NCBI GenBank assembly: GCA_028554755.1
Contig: JAPTOF010000005.1
Location: forward strand, 7,883,501-7,947,500
Source of the DNA: Cordia subcordata
Taxonomy: Eukaryota > Streptophyta > Magnoliopsida > Boraginales > Cordiaceae
Reading direction: 5' to 3'
DNA length: 64,000 nucleotides
Shown: one piece after another, positions 52,986 through 64,000 of the stretch
Numbering within the stretch: the first letter of the stretch is position 1
Layout: each line of letters begins with the position of its first letter
Notes under the pieces: model-generated
What the model saw: only the letters and a program-made list of their open reading frames with translations
The model's database searches: none
Told to the model about the DNA's origin: nothing
Position numbers and translations under genes: made by a program

Positions 52986-55900
52986 CTCAATTACCGTGTA
53001 CTTAGTATATCCATTGCTTCTTTTTCTTTTTTCTTTTTTTTGTAGCTTTTTCAGTTGTTGCTATGCTCTAGACTATTGCAGTTGGATCTCATTGGTTTAA
53101 AGGCAAGTGTTTGCTTTAACAAATTATTGTTATTTGTTTCTGAACTTTGCATTGGTTTTCACTTTTGGCCAACACTGGCCATATCAATGTGTCTTCAAGT
53201 ATTTGCAGCAAGTCTTTTTGCGTCAAGCTCTGGAGCATTTTACTTATCTGTCTATGGCATGCTACAGTGAGTATCCTTTTTAACTTGTAGTGCTTAATGG
53301 CATCAGTGTGCCTTCAAATCGGCTTATTATTTTGTTATGGATTATGAACTGGAGTTTCTCTTGAATTTCCTCAGTACATGAGGAGCAGGTCAGCTGAGTG
53401 AAGACGACAACTTGAATAATTCAATTGAAAAGAATTTCAGGATTTTCAAGAAAAATGAGACGAGGATATCACGTTTTGGTTTAGAGAATCGTATCATCTG
53501 GTATTATGTTAATTACTTTAATCTTTTATTTCTAGATTAAGTGACTTGAGTTTTAATCCAGTTTCAATAGTGTTACAAGCACAAGTTTAATCTATGGTGA
53601 CGACGAAATAGTTATGTTTGGATACTTACTAGGTTTACATGATTGACCTGAGTTTCTGAAATGATGTCATTGTTCATAAGACTCTATAAAACAACCAAAT
53701 TGTAGAAAATCAATGCAGTTATCTGTTCCGAAAACTCATGTTTACAATGTTGTTTACAATGTTGTTACTGCCCTAAAACAGAACATTAGTACTGTGCAAA
53801 GCGTACAAAACCAACCAACCATCCAGACAGGCCTCGTAATACCAAGGTCCCCTTCCTCTTTTTTTGCGGCACACAACATCCCGTTTCATGTTGGACTCCT
53901 TTGCACTGTTGGCTGACCCTCGTAGGGAGGGTGAACATACCTGACCAGTACACATGTAAGTGGGCGAGAACAGAGTTGATAAGGACAAGTTAACCCGCCA
54001 TGCTTAAGCAATAAGGTGATCAATGATCAATCCTGTGAACAACTCTATCATTAATGAACAGGCAGCATGTTGACAACTGCGTCATTACAAACCATAATAG
54101 GCTGCATTTTTATGACATATATAGCACTAATAGAATGTTACATGTAGATTATTGTGTCGGTTCAATCCATTTGATCCATAAGCTATACTGGATTTGTATG
54201 TCACATGTAGCACTAATAGGCGGTAATAGCAGTGTCTACCAGGGCATGTCGATCAGTTTTCTAAAGCATAATATCTGTCAATAGGCAGTTTTCTAGGTCT
54301 GATAACATTTGATGGCTATGTATGGAGATCATTGAAAGCAAGTCAGTCAGAAACTTTGTTTTCTGTTACGAAAATTATAGAAATGTAAGTTCGCTTGCAA
54401 CTATTCTTTCTTATACTTATTGGTGCAAAAATAGATAGAATATAGGGTCTAACTGCTAGGAGAGTGGTTGTCTGGAAAAGGAAAAGACATGACCTGAGAG
54501 TTCTGCATTTGCTTATCTATTATAAGATAGTGGATGCTATGCTGACTACTCGAATGTGACATTCTTTGTTCTCTGGAGGGTCATGGTATCTTATATAGTC
54601 TATGGGTATTCATGTTTTGCTCCTTAATAAGCTAACCAATATAATATGTGAAGCTTCAAGTACTATGAAGTTTATTTGCCTGTTATCATTTTGCATGCTT
54701 GTTGGAATGTCTTTCGTGTATCTATCATCGAATGCCTTCCCTTATTCATGTCATTTTACCAAGCTTCGGTAAAATTGCTAAAGTGTGAATACAGTTTTGT
54801 TATTGTTAATTAACAGCATGGTGTCAGTAGATGTTAACTCGAATGTTATAAGTTGAGAAGAAATCATACCTCTGACCTATCTACTACTTTTTTTCCCCTT
54901 TTTTTGACCTCACCTATCTATTACTCAAAGAATGGGTGGATCTCCTACGTGCAGAATGGAAAAAATGAAACCTTTCCTCGGACTTGCTTTGAAGGCATTG
55001 CAAATATGTGTTATTTGAAGATGCCCCAAGCAGCTACTTTGGCTGGAAAAACCTGTAGTGTACAACTAGATGTCCAACGTTTGACCCCCAAGCAATTAAG
55101 TTCAACGTGTAGAGGTGCAGATCTTTTAGCTTCCAGGTAGCTTTTCAACTATAGATGTGCCCTGGGGTATCAGAAGGAAAAAGAAAATCACAAAGATGTC
55201 TAATGGAAAAGTTCTATACTAACTATTGAATTCTGGCCTTTGATTGCTTGCTTACTGATGGTAAACATTCTGACACCTATCTTTCATTGCAGCTAGGGCT
55301 GGATTTCAAAAGCCTGCGGGTTCCATCTCTTCGGCAAATTCATATTTGGAACCTGTAACCTCTACAGGGAGGCTTACTTTCTGCAGACTCTGTTATGGAA
55401 GAACAAGATTCACATTTCGTATATGTTTGCAGGAAAAGTGATGAACACTGGTCTGAGCATCAAATGCAGGTACAACTTCTAATGGGGTTTCAAGTTTAGC
55501 TCATGCTATATCATTTCGGTAAAATCTAGACAATCAACCAAATAATTTGTCCTTAAAGGCACTCTAGTTTTTATAAAAAGTTCCACTTATCCAGGTTCGC
55601 GAAGTAAAAATCTGAAGTGGGCATAGGTGAAGAATCTACTTTTGGCCACAAAGCTAGCTACAATAAGCACTCTTCCGTATCTGTAATCTTTATAGAAGTT
55701 TTACGAAGAAAAAATGCTTATAATGCATGTTATATTTCGTTTCTAAATGATCACCGTATTCAGATTATGATGCCTTGGGTGTGAGCTGCAAACAAGGACA
55801 CAATTCCTTGTCTATACTGCTTCTGGTTTATCAGCGCAGTCATGATCAATGTGGAGATGATCGCATTATCGAGGTTAGAACTGCAAAGAACTCCAATGGT

Positions 55901-57900
55901 GAGAAGTTCCTCTGTGATTTTGTGCGAAGGTTCTTATTATCTTCTTGCTTTACATCCAAATGCATTTGCTTTCAACCATACCATGTCACATACATGTATG
56001 ACTAGTTTTACATTTATATGATAGACGAGAAGTGATTAATTTTGCAAGTGATGATTTGTTGAATAATGTCAAGGAATACATTCTACTAGTCCACATCATC
56101 TGCAACCACATCGATCTCGTCTAGAAGTTATGCGAAAATGGCATTACAACAAAATTAAATCAAGCCAAATCAAATTGGGTTTTATCTTATGCATGAAACA
56201 AGGGAATAAGGAATGGGAAAACTAAAAGAATATGGGAAATGTCCAAGTAAAGCAAACCAAACTAAATTAAGTTTTATCTCCTAATATGTTTGAGTCAACT
56301 CATAATTCTCCTTCATCTTATCCTCTAGAGTCACACAACTTTTTGTCACATCAACTCATTTTTTATCCTGTCCCTCCTAATTTTGTCACATCAGTTTCTC
56401 GACCACTAATATTTCGGATATTAATCAGTTGGTACAATCATTACTAAGTGAGACGATCACCAAATATTGGGTTAGTGACTTAGTGGGGGCTGGTAGAACA
56501 TCTATGAACTTCTATTCTAAGATACTAGCAAGCTCCCATTAACAAAATGTATATTTGTATAATTTAGATAAAATTATAGCTCCCAATGGAAAAGAATTCT
56601 AGACCAGTCCCTAAAAAGGATTTGAGCTCAAAAATGGTCCAGATGCAAAGTTAACCTTTGTGAAAGAGTTCTTTCATGTCATCTGATTTAGAACTCCTCT
56701 CGCACATGAAGAAAACCAATGTGCATACTTGATTCAAGTTAACAGTATAATGCTTTTGCTTCTTTCACTTTCTCCATCCTCTCCATCCACTTCTGTTTTA
56801 CATGGGGACAAGTCCTAAATTAACAGCAACGAGATCATCAGAAGAAAACTCGCATTGTATAAAACTTCAACAGATTTATGTCATAATACTTGCATAATTT
56901 GGGAAGATAACCATGCCCACATTCTTAGCAGAAAAAAAAAATGCTTGCATTATTAGGCATATCAGATGAAAGTTGTTTCAAGAAATATTCCAGTGCACCA
57001 GAAGGATGTAGTAACTTACGGGTGTCCAATGAATTATCCAATCCATCCCAGCTTTCAACATGAAAAATAATAAAATGATACTTGAGCAAAGATGGAAATA
57101 TTTACCGGTTGAACATGTTGACTCCAATCATTCATACCCTACTCTCTCATCATGTAAAATTTTCTTTCATCAGTGCTCTTTTTACCTATTCTCTCTGTCT
57201 CTTCCATATCTCACTTTCATTAGCTCGGGAGGAAAAACCACAGCTTCTGAATCTCAAGTGGGTACACAGCCATCTGGGTTTTTTCTACACTAAACGTAAA
57301 ATGTATATACATACTGTTTTTTTTTTTTTTTTTTTGTGTTCAGATTTTAATATGTGAAATTCCATTTTTTTTTTGTTTTGATTATTCAAATATGTAAAAG
57401 TGTTTTTGATTTTTTGTTGTAACGTAATGGAGGCAAGCTTTTGGACTCCCTTGTGCTTTTGCTCTGATGTTTATGATACAGTAATTATATTTATTCTATT
57501 TTATTTTTTACTTAAATTTGTGCTACCTCGATATATCATGTTTTGTTTTGTCTTTTACAGGTTTTTTGCTTGCATGTATTGGCTTGTTTAGCTGCAACAA
57601 ATGGGTAGATTAATATGGAATGATATAATCTAATTTGAAATTTTAACTTCTTTTAATAGTAAAAGAAAACTGAGTCATCGTATTTTTAATTTTTTTTCAT
57701 GTAAATTTTCACTAATCTATGCGATAGCTTCAAATGAACCCAAGTTGAAGATGTTATCTTATGCTCTTTGTGATTGTAAATGTCTTTTTTGTGGGTTTAT
57801 TTACTTAATATCATGTGGGATTAATGTTATTTTATATTTTTCAGAATGAAAGAAAGGGTTTAAACTAAATTAAAATTTAGAAGAACTTTGAGAAGTTTCA
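52986..57900. other. Intergenic region without a supported gene
   Basis: Short open frames at 53055-53270 and 54853-55140 end near donor-like sites (about 53270 and 55138), and others lie at 55300-55440 and 55775-56005, so a non-coding transcript or a badly decayed gene is possible. None shows a domain I recognise, and they do not join into one long frame by eye. 57060-57600 is T-rich. Confidence 0.4.
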
Positions 57901-57911
57901 GCACAAGTTGG

Positions 57912-58405
57912 ATGATGGAGAAGGAGAAGCAGCAGCAGCAGCAAGCTCCCTTAGATGTCCATGAAGATGGTGAAAACCATCAGAAGAATTGGCTTGCCAG
58001 ACGATTTCTTGGAGCGCCTCCACCCTATTCTCTTATAAGGAAGATGGTTGATCAAGTGTGAGAAAAGTTTGGCAAAGTGAGGATGAGAATAAATAAAGAC
58101 GTCATAGTTATTTTCAAGTTCGAAAATGATGAAGTATGCAATTCAGTGCTTGAACAAATATGACATGTCAACCACAGAACATTGCTACTCAGGAGATGGG
58201 AGCTAAACATTCATTATGTGAATATTGCTAGTGACAAAGTTCCCATTTGGGTAAAGCTCAGAAATGTGCCTTTAAGTTTGTGGACAAAAAGAGGATTGAG
58301 CTATGTTGCATAGTTTATTGAGAGGCCACTGCTAATGGATGAACATAATTTGCATCGTTTATGGATGAATATAGTTGCTCTGTTGTATAATCTAGTTAAA
58401 AGTAA
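57912..58405 (+). pseudogene. Degraded DUF4283-type (LINE-associated) protein fragment
   Basis: Starting at ATG 57912 with a glutamine run, one frame reads NWLARRFLGAPPPYSLIRKM, VIVIFKFENDEVCNSVLEQ, LLLRRWELNIHYVN and VPIWVKLRNVPLSLWTKRGL, with stops at about 58059, 58161 and 58310. The order 'phrase with F..D..VL', 'LLLRRW', 'VPIWVKLxxVPL.LW' is that of DUF4283 proteins, usually the first protein of plant LINE retrotransposons or their host derivatives. The zinc knuckle is missing. No function is likely. Confidence 0.65.
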
Positions 58406-58913
58406 GCATGTTTTCTATAGTACCTTGTCAAAATAGGTCTTTCTAAGGCTTCTTGCAACTCTTACTTCTTGACCTGCTACTTCAAACTCCCCACTGTCAC
58501 TTTAGTATCTCAATCTTGCTGCTGGAATATGTGTTTGACTTGGAGATGCAGATCTGAACAGAAAACTAAAAGAGTTTTGTTGTCTGGTTTGAGCTTTTGT
58601 TTGATAGTATGGTTATCAATGGCATATCTAGATCTTTTCTGCATCTTCACGGAGCTTCTTCAGTAATATGTTAATTTCCTCCGAAACTGGCTGCCTTTGG
58701 AAACCTGTAATGGGAAGTTCCCGTTCAATCTAAAAAAATCTGCAGAGCGCTCCCCTCTGTACCATTTTTAGTGATTTTACAAACATAATTTGATAATTGA
58801 TCTAACTATTGACTATGCTTTAATAAATACATTAAAAAGTGATTTCTTTCTTACTTTTTGGTAAACTCAATCAGAATTTTGATCAACTACCTGAGTTGAA
58901 TGATGATCTTTAG

Positions 58914-59212
58914 GTGCTTGCTGCGGATGAGAATAACGTCAAAGCACTGTATAGACGTGGAAAGGCCAGAGCAGAACTTGGGCAAACGGATGCAGCTCTA
59001 GAGGACCTTTTCGAAGCAAACAAATTGGCACCTGAAGTTAAGTCCATAAAAAAAATTAGCTTGCTTGCGGAACATGACAAGGTTGTGTATCAGCAACAGA
59101 AGCAGCTCTGCAAAGGCTTGTTTGGACCAAAACCAGACTGTGATATGGTGCTGGCTATTGGCTGTCACTGTTCGGTTACCGTTTCAAGCGTGAAACATAC
59201 AGGGAGGACTAG
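58914..59212 (+). pseudogene. Isolated C-terminal TPR exon of a TWD1/FKBP42-type immunophilin
   Basis: A splice-acceptor-like TTTAG precedes a frame reading ADENNVKALYRRGKARAELG, the third TPR of FKBP42/TWD1-like proteins, then LLAEHDKVVYQQQKQLCKGL, the linker to the C-terminal membrane anchor. After PKPD the frame shifts: anchor-like tryptophan-rich sequence and a basic tail (FKRETYRED then stop at 59210) lie in other frames, so at least two indels have occurred. No upstream FKBP or TPR exons were found in the preceding kilobases. Most likely a partial gene duplicate carried with its intron edge. The full family protein has an FKBP domain, three TPRs, a calmodulin-binding stretch and an anchor. 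Confidence 0.7.
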
Positions 59213-59279
59213 AAAGAACTTCAGAACACTTGTCTCATCTGGAGAACATTGGCCAAGAAATGAAAATATATCATCATGA

Positions 59280-60999
59280 AGAAATTTGTTAAGGGTAATC
59301 AATACCAACACTCAGATTTCTATTTTGTCTCAAAATCTGTACAAGATTTTTACATTTTCTTAGGATTTTATCTATTGCATACGTTTTAGTAAAAACAAAA
59401 ATCTGTATATCTTTCAGTGAAGAAAAATGTTCATGACCAAATGAAAGTATGTGGCTTTTGTCTACAGCAGGATTATTTTGTCATTTGCCTGTGGTTACCT
59501 TGTATTTCTTCATCGTTCTTTGACCACTTCCCTTTCCGTGTTATAGTTACGGTCTCTTTGCAAGTTCATTTTTCATTTTCCCTCACCTTCTTCCTACCTT
59601 ACACCCTCCGAGGCCCCTTCGCTCGTTGTGCGTATTGGTTGTTTGGCCACTCTTCTTTTTATGGGCAACAGCAAGTAGAATCTGGCCAGTTAATTTCTTC
59701 CTTTCTGTTTGATGTTGCCTTGGACCAATATATGATGATAAAATATGTCCTTTATTTCATCTCTCGAGTAATACTTCATGTTGTCCTTTTCTCTCTCTTA
59801 TATCGTAAAAGTTTTATCATACAAGATAGGGTGAGGGGTAATATGCAGCCATCCTATTTTATCTTTGATTAATGGAAGGACATGCATAAGGTATGGTATT
59901 GCAGGGTGTCTACAGTTAAATTTACCCAATCTGAATTGCTATGGACTTTGCCAGTAATTGAAGCAAGAGATGAGAATACTAGATTATCAAATCGTTTTTA
60001 GTATGATCACATCATAAGTTCATTATAGATATGGCATTTCTTATTGATTCACAACATTAGTGGACAACTTATGACCATATTTTGGGTGTAGAAATATCAA
60101 TGTTTTGCAATGTTTAGCCTGTTTCTATTGTATTTTGTCATCACTCAAATTAGCCATTCATATGCTGCTCCTTTCTTATGGACTTCTTGGGGTCGGAGTT
60201 TATCCCCTCATAATTATATATTGTTACTTAATCTCCAACCTCTATCATAAGATCATTTTTCCCATGATTGTGTAGTCATTTTATGAGAGTTTTATCTCTC
60301 TAATAATGTTACATTATTACGAGGGAATTCAAGTTCAGTGCAGCGCTAGACCTTACGAAATGAGAGATATCAATAAGGAAAATGCTTGCCAATATGTAAT
60401 TGAAGGCATTTTACTTTTTCTCATTTTCAGACATAGACAATTTTGGAACTCAAACCTTAATTAATAATTCTACAAGACTTTTTTTGTTGAATTTTAACTC
60501 GAACTGATGTAAAATTTTTTTACTACAATTACGTGGACAAGGAGGTTTCCAGTAATAATAGATAGTATGGTTTCTGTGACAATAAGTCAATATAATCGAT
60601 TAGACTATCTAGCCAATATTGAGCTAAGATATTCTTTCAAAGGGCATACAATTGAACAAGTTTTTACAACACTTGTGTCTACTAGATAATAGACAAAGGG
60701 GTGAAAGACCCCTCTGTTGGTTATTGAGTAGTCTTCCTCATAGACCTCAAAAAATACAAAGCAAAACAAAAGTAATTTACAGAGAGAATATGACCAAATT
60801 ATTACACCACCAAGGTCTGCAATTCTGGACCTCCAAGATTTCCAAGTTGCACAACATGTAACGGCGTGTTGGACTATCACGGACATCTCTAGGTCCTTAT
60901 AAATCCTCTCGGAAAAAGACAAAAGTGGTGAAACAATCCGAAGAAGGATAGTGAATTAACCGGCTTAGGCCTCGAAAAACACAATTTGGGTCATGTCTC
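59280..60999. other. Intergenic region
   Basis: T-rich sequence without a recognisable gene. The open frame 59417-59872 is hydrophobic because of T-rich composition and has no known motif. The last 400 bp before 61000 probably include the 3' UTR of the minus-strand gene at 61000-61329. Confidence 0.45.
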
Positions 61000-61329
61000 C
61001 TACCAAGAATGTTGCAGCATGGACATCCATGCACAGTAAGCACAAACAATCTTCTGGGACATGTACACATAAACAGCAAAGGACAAGCTCATAAGTGTCA
61101 AATCTTTCCAGTCACCTTTCTGCTTTGGGCTCAAACTATCTTTCAACCCTTTACCGAACTTCTCCACACTAACAAAAAGTGGTATCATTCCTTTCTTTCC
61201 CTTCTTTTCTTCCCCTTGGTTTTGACTCACACAAACTATGATGAAGATTCTTGAGTTGCTCTTGACATGGTGTTGTGGAGTGAAGCTGGTTTTGGTTTGA
61301 AATAAGTTGCTTATTGAGATTGCAGCCAT
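61000..61329 (-). CDS. Small conserved plant protein, probably plastid-targeted membrane protein
   Basis: One uninterrupted exon of 109 codons from ATG 61329 to TAG 61000; the in-frame codon further upstream is GTG, so this ATG is the start. The first 35-40 residues are rich in Ser, Thr and basic residues and lack acidic ones (MAAISISNLFQTKTSFTPQH), as in chloroplast transit peptides. Then comes a charged stretch with FVSVEKFGKGLKDSLSPKQK, the phrase GDWKDLTLMSLSFAVYVYMS and a hydrophobic C-terminal segment with two cysteines (CAYCAW), likely one membrane span. I believe similar uncharacterised proteins exist in other plants but cannot name one with certainty. No function is assigned. Low substitution to stop codons in a repeat-poor setting supports a real gene. 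Confidence 0.7.
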   Translation of the reverse strand: MAAISISNLFQTKTSFTPQHHVKSNSRIFIIVCVSQNQGEEKKGKKGMIPLFVSVEKFGKGLKDSLSPKQKGDWKDLTLMSLSFAVYVYMSQKIVCAYCAWMSMLQHSW

Positions 61330-64000
61330 TTGGAGAGGCACAAAGAAAGACTAGCTAGTAGCGTATGATAAGTTCTATTAGTGTTAGAAGATATTTTTTT
61401 TTTTTTTTTTTTGGGGTTGAAGTAGACAGGAAGCATAGGAATATCTTTCTTGGGGGGAGCAATTTGTGCCTTATATTTGGACAAAGTAATAGATGAGGTG
61501 TGGTTGACCCACAAATTGACTCAAAAGGGCATAATAATATAGCAATCAAAAGGGAATAATAATATAGCAATCTGATGTTTTTCACCGCTTACATTACAAA
61601 TGTTATCTTTTATGGATTCTTCAGTTTTTCTTCATTACAAAATTTTGGAATGTTTCTTTTTCTATTTTAGGAAGTTCCCTCTTTTGCTTTTACTTTAGTA
61701 GTCTTCTTGATTTGTAACTAATGTACTAATGTTTCTATTGTTGGTTTTGTTTTATTGCTTAATTTTTGCATTTCAACAATTTAGATTCTGAAAATTCATG
61801 TCTTTTCAATGATCACAGTGCTTCTAATGGTCATATATTTTCTACCATTGTTGCTTATCCATTTGGAAGTGAAATATTTAATACTAAAATAATATTATAA
61901 TGTTAAATATCTGTTTCATTGACATTTTTCATATGAAGATTACTCTTTGTTGAAACGAGTTCAAAATTTATAGTCAACAAACAACATGAGCAGCTAAGTA
62001 TATTGGTCAAGGTTTCATAATTACTTTATCTCGGACAAATCGTTTACCAGTAACTAATTAAATATTTCTATGAAAATTTGATCACATCGGAGCGTTTTTT
62101 GGCCGAGTCCACTTTAAATTTGAGCATTAATAGTGTGCTTTCTTTTGATTTAGTTAGTATATTGATTTATGTTTATGTTTTAATTTTAGGATTTTATTAG
62201 TTTGTTTAGTTGAATTGAGCATTTTTATAATTGTTTAACATTGTTTTACTTTTTATTAATATTATATATTATTATAATAGTATTACATTATAATATTTTA
62301 ATAAATAAAATTAAGATTATAAATCTTGTGAATTTATTACAGTTGCAAAACTAATTACAAAAGAGAAGATAAAATAATAAAACAATAATAGAGGGGGGAA
62401 TAAGAAGTTATTCTCTTATCTCAAGTTAGGAAGTGAGAAAGAGGAGAATTGGAAAATCACTGGGTTTATTTAAATTAACTTTTAGAGAAAAACGTTTCTC
62501 GAATCTTCTTTAATTAGTTTCTCTGAGTAAATTCTAGATTTGGTTTAGGAGACTATTGGGCTACTTGTTAACATTAAAATGATGTTTTGAAACTCTTGTA
62601 ATATGGAATTCATTATATTTGTAAATGAATTTCATAAAGAATTGTATTTGTAAATGAATTCAATTGTTTAAATACGAAAAATAGTTTTAAGTTAATTTTA
62701 TCATTTGTAAATCTGAATTATGTTTGGAACACATGTGAAATTAGAATTAATATATATAATTTACTTAAAGAGGTTTGTATAAAAGTTGTATTATTTTAAT
62801 AATTATAGGGATAGTTTTGTCTTCATAAAATTTTTTGTGAATTTGCATTTTGTGAAATTACAAATTTCACTTCTTAAGTTAGGATTTGAGTATAACTAGA
62901 TCAAATCCCAATTTTGTAAATCTCAGAATTCCAAATGAATTCCATTATGCTACCAAACATAAAAAATTGAATTTACAAATGAATTCCACTAAAATCAATT
63001 TACGATGAACTTCTTATGTTTTGAAAAATATTTCTGTCTTAACCTTTGGAATGAAAATATAAGTTTTGCTCATGGTGACGTGGTAATTTGTCTACATAGA
63101 TGGGTTATGTTTCAAATTGTTACTAGTGCTTTCCAAACTTTTTCTCTTTACAAATATCTCGTGTTGAATTCATATATTTATATTAACACATGAGACTTTG
63201 CGCCCAAGTATTTTTTTTCTTTTGCCTAGGTAAATATGATCATTTTATTCCACTTAAAAATACTAGTAAATACATCAGTACATCAAGACAAGAATAAATA
63301 ACTCCAAATTGTATACAAAAAGTTGTTCTTTAGAGTATTTTTACATTTACAGTTCAAGTTTGAAATATGTTTGATGTTAATTTTAATCCCGTCAAAAATA
63401 AATCTCTTCTGTGAAAATTTCAATACCATCAACTCGTTCGTTTCTTTCACACCACAAATGATAAATAGAAGTCTCAATGTCAGTTTTGTAGAAATTTTGT
63501 TATCACACTAAATGTCAGTCTTGTTTGAACAAAAAGTTTACTGTGACACTAAATGCGTTTTCTGGTAGAAATCTTGATACAAATATTAACCTTCACTCCC
63601 TTTTATTAGTTTCTTTTAGTTCACCAATAATTTTCAACTGGTGCATCATCTTTAGATTTATATCATTATTGTACCGTGGAAGAAAAAACAATGGATACAA
63701 ATTTGAATACACACCTAATTGGGTGACCTTTTCTTGCTTTGATCTATTGTAAATCCCTTAGGGAACGGGAGGTTAGATTAAAGGTGGAGGGTTCGTAATT
63801 AAAAAAGAGAGAGAGAGAAAAAAAACTCATTTGAAGCTTTGAGGCAATTGAAGGGACTTTCCGTATTTTCACAAATAAAATATTTTAAATCCGTCTATGT
63901 TTTTACTACAAGAAAATAATTAAGTTAGCATGTCACTGAAAAAATCGAAAAGGGCAAAGCCAAGTAAAAGAAAGAAAAGCTTCCTGCGATACTTTTGCTT
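61330..64000. other. Promoter side of the small gene and AT-rich repeat-like sequence
   Basis: The first few hundred bases should hold the minus-strand promoter, but no convincing TATA box stands out; a poly-T run is at 61387-61413. The rest is AT-rich, with the repeat at 62580-63000 and a GA run near 63808-63820. No gene is supported. Confidence 0.45.
62580..63000 (-). repeat. AT-rich dispersed repeat, copy 2 (inverted relative to 51120)
   Basis: On the minus strand this reads 'gatctagttatactcaaat', 'aatttgtaatttcacaaaa' and 'gcaaattcacaaaa', matching the order in 51120-51710. Its edges carry 'tttgtaaatgaattc' (near 62647) and 'gaatttacaaatgaattcc' (near 62970), which may be terminal inverted repeats. 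Confidence 0.6.

Noticed and set aside
53055..53270. Possible exon with acceptor-like start and hydrophobic content
   Set aside because: No recognisable domain, no joining exon and an in-frame stop near the acceptor; left as intergenic.
54853..55140. 95-codon frame ending at a donor-like site
   Set aside because: No homologous family recognised and no neighbouring exons in phase; could be a non-coding transcript.
59417..59872. 151-codon hydrophobic frame
   Set aside because: T-rich composition gives Phe, Leu and Ser; no motif or conserved splice structure.

Overview
This is nuclear DNA from a flowering plant, very probably a eudicot. It is AT-rich, its genes are split by long GT-AG introns, it carries plant-type LTR retrotransposons primed by initiator tRNA-Met, and its two main genes encode proteins with clear plant-type sequences. 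The species cannot be named from the sequence.

Layout. (1) 1-1455: AT-rich repeat-like sequence. (2) 1550-4959 (+): a complete five-exon gene for RNA polymerase II subunit RPB11 (116 aa). (3) 4960-7860: intergenic, with a SINE-like relic. (4) 8265-48962 (+): a complete 19-exon gene for a 1008-aa EFR3-like protein (EFOP / SEMI-ROLLED LEAF 2 family). Its third intron, 12343-36996, is about 24.7 kb and is mostly a nest of Copia retrotransposons; other introns hold TRIM-like and MITE-like elements. (5) 48963-57900: gene-poor sequence with several small inverted-repeat elements. (6) 57912-58405: a degraded DUF4283-type (LINE-associated) fragment. (7) 58914-59212: an isolated, frameshifted C-terminal exon resembling a TWD1/FKBP42-type immunophilin. 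(8) 61000-61329 (-): an intact small gene for a probably plastid-targeted membrane protein. (9) 61330-64000: AT-rich repeat-like sequence.

The nest in intron 3 can be partly ordered from LTRs and target-site duplications. Element F (minus; LTR 36402-36602) is the oldest host. Element D (plus, 21109-36301, TSD ATCTC) sits in F. Element C (minus, 25859-30853, TSD AGTTC) sits near the 3' end of D's pol region. Element E (minus, 31078-36141, TSD GCTAT/GCTGT) sits in D's 3' LTR. On the other side, B (plus, 5'-truncated) cuts F's integrase, and the LTR of A (minus) abuts B. All open frames of the elements carry stops or frameshifts. The EFR3-like reading frame joins cleanly across all 18 introns, so the gene looks functional despite the load.

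I see no operon-like system, CRISPR array or clearly undescribed gene system. The most interesting items are the retrotransposon-swollen intron with its internal inverted repeats (possible double-stranded RNA sources), a near-perfect 58-bp-arm hairpin in it, TRIM-like elements in three introns of one gene, and two MITE-like families each present as two copies in the window.
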